Notes under the pieces: generated by a model
What the model saw: the letters and a program-made list of their open reading frames with translations, nothing else
What the model was told of the DNA's origin: nothing
Databases searched by the model: none
Program-made: the position numbers and the translations under genes
NCBI GenBank assembly: GCA_029938265.1
Contig: JAOZVI010000012.1
Coordinates: forward strand, 1 to 36,026
Source: Flavobacteriaceae bacterium
GTDB lineage: Bacteria > Bacteroidota > Bacteroidia > Flavobacteriales > Flavobacteriaceae
DNA: 36,026 nt
Reading direction: 5' to 3'
In this document: piece by piece, positions 33,071 through 36,026 of the stretch
Layout of the letters: the number at the start of each line of letters is the position of its first letter
Numbering within the stretch: position 1 is the first letter of the stretch

Positions 33071-34345
33071 TTACAATAGATCCAATACTCTTTCTAATGC
33101 CATACCTCTAGATGCTTTTATTAACACTGTGCTTTTTTTAATATCATTTGGCTCAAAATTATTTTTAAACTTCTCAAAATCTTCATATTGTTTTATTGAG
33201 GAATCATTTAAAACTATTTTTGAAAAGAAATTACCTATCAAAATAGCATCCATATTTTTTGACTGTAAAAGATTTGCAATATTTTGATGCTCTTTTAATG
33301 AATCTTTTCCAATTTCAAACATATCTCCTAAGATTGCCATTTTTCTGGCATCTGTTAATTGAGCTAAATTTTCAATTGCAACTTCCATGCTATTGGGGTT
33401 TGCATTATAAGCATCTAAAATAATTTTATTTGATCTCTTTTGTATAATTTGAGATCTGTTATTACTGGGGGTGTAATTTTCAATTGCATCTTTAATTTTT
33501 GATATTTGCACTTTAAAATATCTCCCTACAGCCACTGCCGTAGCAATATTCAAGTAATTGTATCTACCAATCAACTGACTATTAATTATTGTTTGGTCAA
33601 ACTGCAATGAAACATATGGATCTGCCATTAAAAATGTTACAGGATAATCAGAATCTTTTCCACCAAAAGTGATTTTATTCAATCCTTTAGTGTTTTCAAT
33701 TTGAAGAGGATCATCTGTATTCACAAAAACTTTTTGATCGTGCTCTTTTATATGACGGTACATTTCAGTTTTAGCTTTTATTACACCTTCAAGGCTTCCG
33801 AAACCTTCTAAGTGCACTTTTCCAAAATTAGTAATATCGCCATAATTGGGAAGTGCAATATTACAAAGAGCCTCAATTTCTAAGGGATGATTGGCGCCCA
33901 TTTCAACAACACCAATCTCAGTGTCAGAATTCATAGATAAGAGTGTAAGTGGGACACCAATATGATTGTTCAAATTTCCTTTTGTAGCTACACATTTATA
34001 TTGCTGGCTTAAAACTGCATTGATCAATTCTTTAGTTGTAGTCTTACCATTACTTCCGGTTAAAGCAACAATTGGAATATTCAATTTCTTTCTATGAAAA
34101 GTTGCTAACTTTTGTAAAGTTGATAAAACATCATCCACTAAAAATATTCTTTCGCTTGTTTTATATCTTTCTTCATCAATTACAGCGAATTTTGCTCCTT
34201 TTCGCAATGCTTCTTCAGTAAAAACGTTACCATTAAAGTTATCCCCTTTAAGTGCAAAATACATACTATTAGTAAGATCCTTTCTTGTATCTGTTTCAAC
34301 TTTATCACATTGAATAAAATAATTATATAGGTCTTTAATTTCCAT
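33071..34345 (-). CDS. murF: UDP-MurNAc-tripeptide-D-alanyl-D-alanine ligase
   Basis: MurF adds D-Ala-D-Ala to UDP-MurNAc-tripeptide, the last cytoplasmic step of the peptidoglycan precursor. The 424-residue protein has the N-terminal substrate domain ('DTRKDLTNSMYFALKG'), the ATP loop 'TGSNGKTTT' (96-104), 'GNLNNHIGVPLTLL', 'EMGANHPLEI', the 'NTDDP' motif, and the C-terminal ligase domain with 'ILDAYNANPNSM' and 'AILGDMFEIG'. It is downstream of gldJ on the same strand, but a strong hairpin terminator separates them and leaves only about 10 bp before the start. Confidence 0.96.
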   Translation of the reverse strand: MEIKDLYNYFIQCDKVETDTRKDLTNSMYFALKGDNFNGNVFTEEALRKGAKFAVIDEERYKTSERIFLVDDVLSTLQKLATFHRKKLNIPIVALTGSNGKTTTKELINAVLSQQYKCVATKGNLNNHIGVPLTLLSMNSDTEIGVVEMGANHPLEIEALCNIALPNYGDITNFGKVHLEGFGSLEGVIKAKTEMYRHIKEHDQKVFVNTDDPLQIENTKGLNKITFGGKDSDYPVTFLMADPYVSLQFDQTIINSQLIGRYNYLNIATAVAVGRYFKVQISKIKDAIENYTPSNNRSQIIQKRSNKIILDAYNANPNSMEVAIENLAQLTDARKMAILGDMFEIGKDSLKEHQNIANLLQSKNMDAILIGNFFSKIVLNDSSIKQYEDFEKFKNNFEPNDIKKSTVLIKASRGMALERVLDLL

Positions 34346-34355
34346 AGGTAAATAT

Positions 34356-34393
34356 AAAAAAAACTCAATATCAAAAATGATATTGAGTTTTTT
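34356..34393. terminator. Strong terminator between gldJ and murF
   Basis: AAACTCAATATC (34361-34372) and GATATTGAGTTT (34379-34390) form a perfect 12-bp stem with loop AAAAAT, flanked by an A-run and a T-run, so on the minus strand it is a complete intrinsic terminator after gldJ. Confidence 0.9.
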
Positions 34394-34413
34394 ATTTATA
34401 GTTATTTTTAATG

Positions 34414-36026
34414 CTATTTAGCTTTTCTACCTTCTTTTCTTCTTCTTGAATAAGACATTTGTCCTAATTTGTCAGTAGCACATCTAAATCCTATATAATT
34501 TGTAGCCATATACTCTGGTAAATATCTACGTTGTGCAGGATCTAACCAAAAAGCTCTATCTTTCCATGATCCACCTTTATAGACACGGGTTTGATCACTT
34601 ATCAAAGTTGTTCTTTTCTTGGTGTCATACTGTTGAATAATCAATCCGCTTTCACCAATCTGACGTGGTATTTCGGGCGAATTATACATTCTTGGTGTGG
34701 CATCCCGATCATCTTCATCTTTAAAAAATTGGTTTGTCGAAGCTAAATCGCCATCTCTACTATCAATGTTATATGCTTTTTCATAATTTCTCCTCATAAA
34801 AGCATCGCGTTTGGTAATTGGTACATATTTAATACTACCGGGTAAATCTTTTGGTACAAGTTTACCGTTGTCTAAAGTGTCAAACTCTACTGTATTATAA
34901 TCAACTACTACAACATTACCGTATTCATCAATTTTCTTTTTAGTGAAAACATTTCCTCTAAAATAACTAAAGTCATTTGCATCATTGTCGATAATCGGAC
35001 GATAAACATCGGCTACCCATTCAGCAACATTACCTGACATATCGTATAAACCAAAAGCATTGGGTTTATATGATTTAATCCTCATAGTAATATCAGCACC
35101 ATCATTACTCCAACCTGCTAATCCACTATAATCACCTTTACCTAGTTTGAAATTTGCCAATTGATCTCCTTGATATCTTCTTGATTGTTCACGTGTTGTA
35201 TTACCACTCCAACTATATTTTTTACGACCTCTAATCGAGTTGTATTCTCTATTTTCAACTTCGGCTTTAGCGGCATATTCCCACTCAGATTCTGTAGGTA
35301 ATCTAAATCGTTGTTGCATTATACCATCAGATATTTTTACATGACGTCCGGTAAATGAACCCTTTTCAGAACCTTTAGACTTTTTTGAAAAATCTTTAAT
35401 CCCTTTATGATAAATGGTAGAATCACCATTAAATAATAAGTTCGGATTGGCTAGATAAGTTTCGGTATCAAAACGATTAGCACCTTCAACTCTTAATGAA
35501 TCATGATCAAATAACGTATGTAGAACACCTTTGTCAATTAATATTTTTTCATTTACACGATCTGTTCTCCATCTACAATATTCTGTAGCCTGACCCCATG
35601 AAACGCCAACAACAGGGTAATCAGCATAAGCTGGATGACGCAAATAGTTTTCAGTTAACAACTCATTAAAACCTAAGGTATTTCTCCAAACTAAGGTATC
35701 CGGCAAAGCTGCCTGGTATATTTTACGATAAGTATCATCCGAAGGTGGAAATACTTTTTCTAAATATTGTAAATACAAAACATACTCACGATTTGTAACC
35801 TCAGCCTGATCCATATAAAATGAACGTACTTGTTGTTTAACTGGAGTTGTGTTCCAATCAAACATAACGTCATCTTGTACACTACCCATAGTAAATGTAC
35901 CACCCTCAATTAAAACCATACCGGGAGGTGGTGGACTTTCTCTATAATTTGAATTGGTTTCAAAACCTCCATATTTAGGATTGTTATACTCCCAACCGGT
36001 AAGTGTTGAAACATTCTTACTACTCT
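34414..36026 (-). CDS. gldJ: Gliding motility lipoprotein GldJ, 5' end outside window
   Basis: GldJ is an outer-membrane lipoprotein required for gliding and for the type IX secretion system in Flavobacterium. The frame stays open to the window edge, so about 536 C-terminal residues are visible; the Met at 35919 is internal (upstream codons read ...'NYRESPPPPG'). The body is an FGE-sulfatase (formylglycine-generating-enzyme-like) fold: 'LIEGGTFTMGSVQDD', 'MDQAEVTNREYVLYL', 'YPVVGVSWGQATEYCRWR', 'RLPTESEWEYAA', 'GLYDMSGNVAEWVADVYR' and 'VYKGGSWKDRAFWLDPAQRR', ending 'NYIGFRCA'. The whole arrangement matches GldJ more than GldK. The signal peptide and lipobox lie outside the window. Confidence 0.95.
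   Translation of the reverse strand, partial: SSKNVSTLTGWEYNNPKYGGFETNSNYRESPPPPGMVLIEGGTFTMGSVQDDVMFDWNTTPVKQQVRSFYMDQAEVTNREYVLYLQYLEKVFPPSDDTYRKIYQAALPDTLVWRNTLGFNELLTENYLRHPAYADYPVVGVSWGQATEYCRWRTDRVNEKILIDKGVLHTLFDHDSLRVEGANRFDTETYLANPNLLFNGDSTIYHKGIKDFSKKSKGSEKGSFTGRHVKISDGIMQQRFRLPTESEWEYAAKAEVENREYNSIRGRKKYSWSGNTTREQSRRYQGDQLANFKLGKGDYSGLAGWSNDGADITMRIKSYKPNAFGLYDMSGNVAEWVADVYRPIIDNDANDFSYFRGNVFTKKKIDEYGNVVVVDYNTVEFDTLDNGKLVPKDLPGSIKYVPITKRDAFMRRNYEKAYNIDSRDGDLASTNQFFKDEDDRDATPRMYNSPEIPRQIGESGLIIQQYDTKKRTTLISDQTRVYKGGSWKDRAFWLDPAQRRYLPEYMATNYIGFRCATDKLGQMSYSRRRKEGRKAK

Noticed and set aside
33063-33287. Plus-strand open frame opposite the 3' end of murF
   Set aside because: Antisense shadow of a strongly conserved gene, no family features.

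Overview
The window is AT-rich chromosomal DNA from a member of the Bacteroidota, almost certainly a gliding-type Flavobacteriaceae. The evidence is the truncated gldJ at the right edge (a gliding/type IX secretion lipoprotein), Bacteroidota-style promoters (TTG about 17-21 nt before TAnnTTTG), the general lack of Shine-Dalgarno sequences, and families typical of the group (DUF1573, DUF4468, GldJ, a DHBP synthase with a decayed GTP cyclohydrolase half). No rRNA, tRNA, CRISPR array, intact prophage or intact insertion sequence was found. Most of the window is ordinary housekeeping and envelope biogenesis, and I see no convincing new multi-gene system.

Layout. 1-3100: end of a DUF1573 gene, a bidirectional terminator, a two-lobed aspartic protease with a PDZ domain, and a stress-type membrane trio (YtxH protein, holin-like YqjE-type protein, small protein). 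3200-9700: an aminotransferase coupled to murB, then a serine hydrolase and a DUF1343/NamZ-like lipoprotein that may form a muropeptide-salvage pair. The NamZ-like gene is head to head with a FtsX/LolE-type permease, with only 5 bp between starts. 9900-14050: lpdA, a methyltransferase, two adjacent thiol peroxidases (AhpC-type and Tpx), and dgkA. 14054-14284: a cluster of GC-rich stem-loops.

14285-21960 is a co-directional run ftsK - lolA-like - lptF/G-like - ribB - lpxK - purine nucleoside phosphorylase, closed by a terminator. It combines chromosome segregation, lipoprotein and LPS transport, lipid A synthesis, riboflavin synthesis and purine salvage. The phosphorylase is split by a one-base frameshift. 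22089-24780: lipA, a decayed IS30-family transposase fragment hidden in the intergenic region, and a DUF937-TM-OmpA protein.

24842-30540 (minus strand): an apparent operon of a Cys-rich NqrM-like membrane protein, a GT2 glycosyltransferase and a sigma-70 family factor; then an arginyltransferase-like/GNAT protein, an EF-G paralogue and a YkgJ-type cysteine-cluster protein. 30629-36026: argS, a DUF4468 protein, murF and partial gldJ, with a strong terminator between gldJ and murF.

The best leads are the frameshifted phosphorylase with an ATGA stop/start overlap, a 7-bp tandem repeat inside the NamZ-like gene that could make it phase-variable, the IS30 remnant, the cysteine-free GTP cyclohydrolase domain, and the REP-like stem-loops around ftsK.
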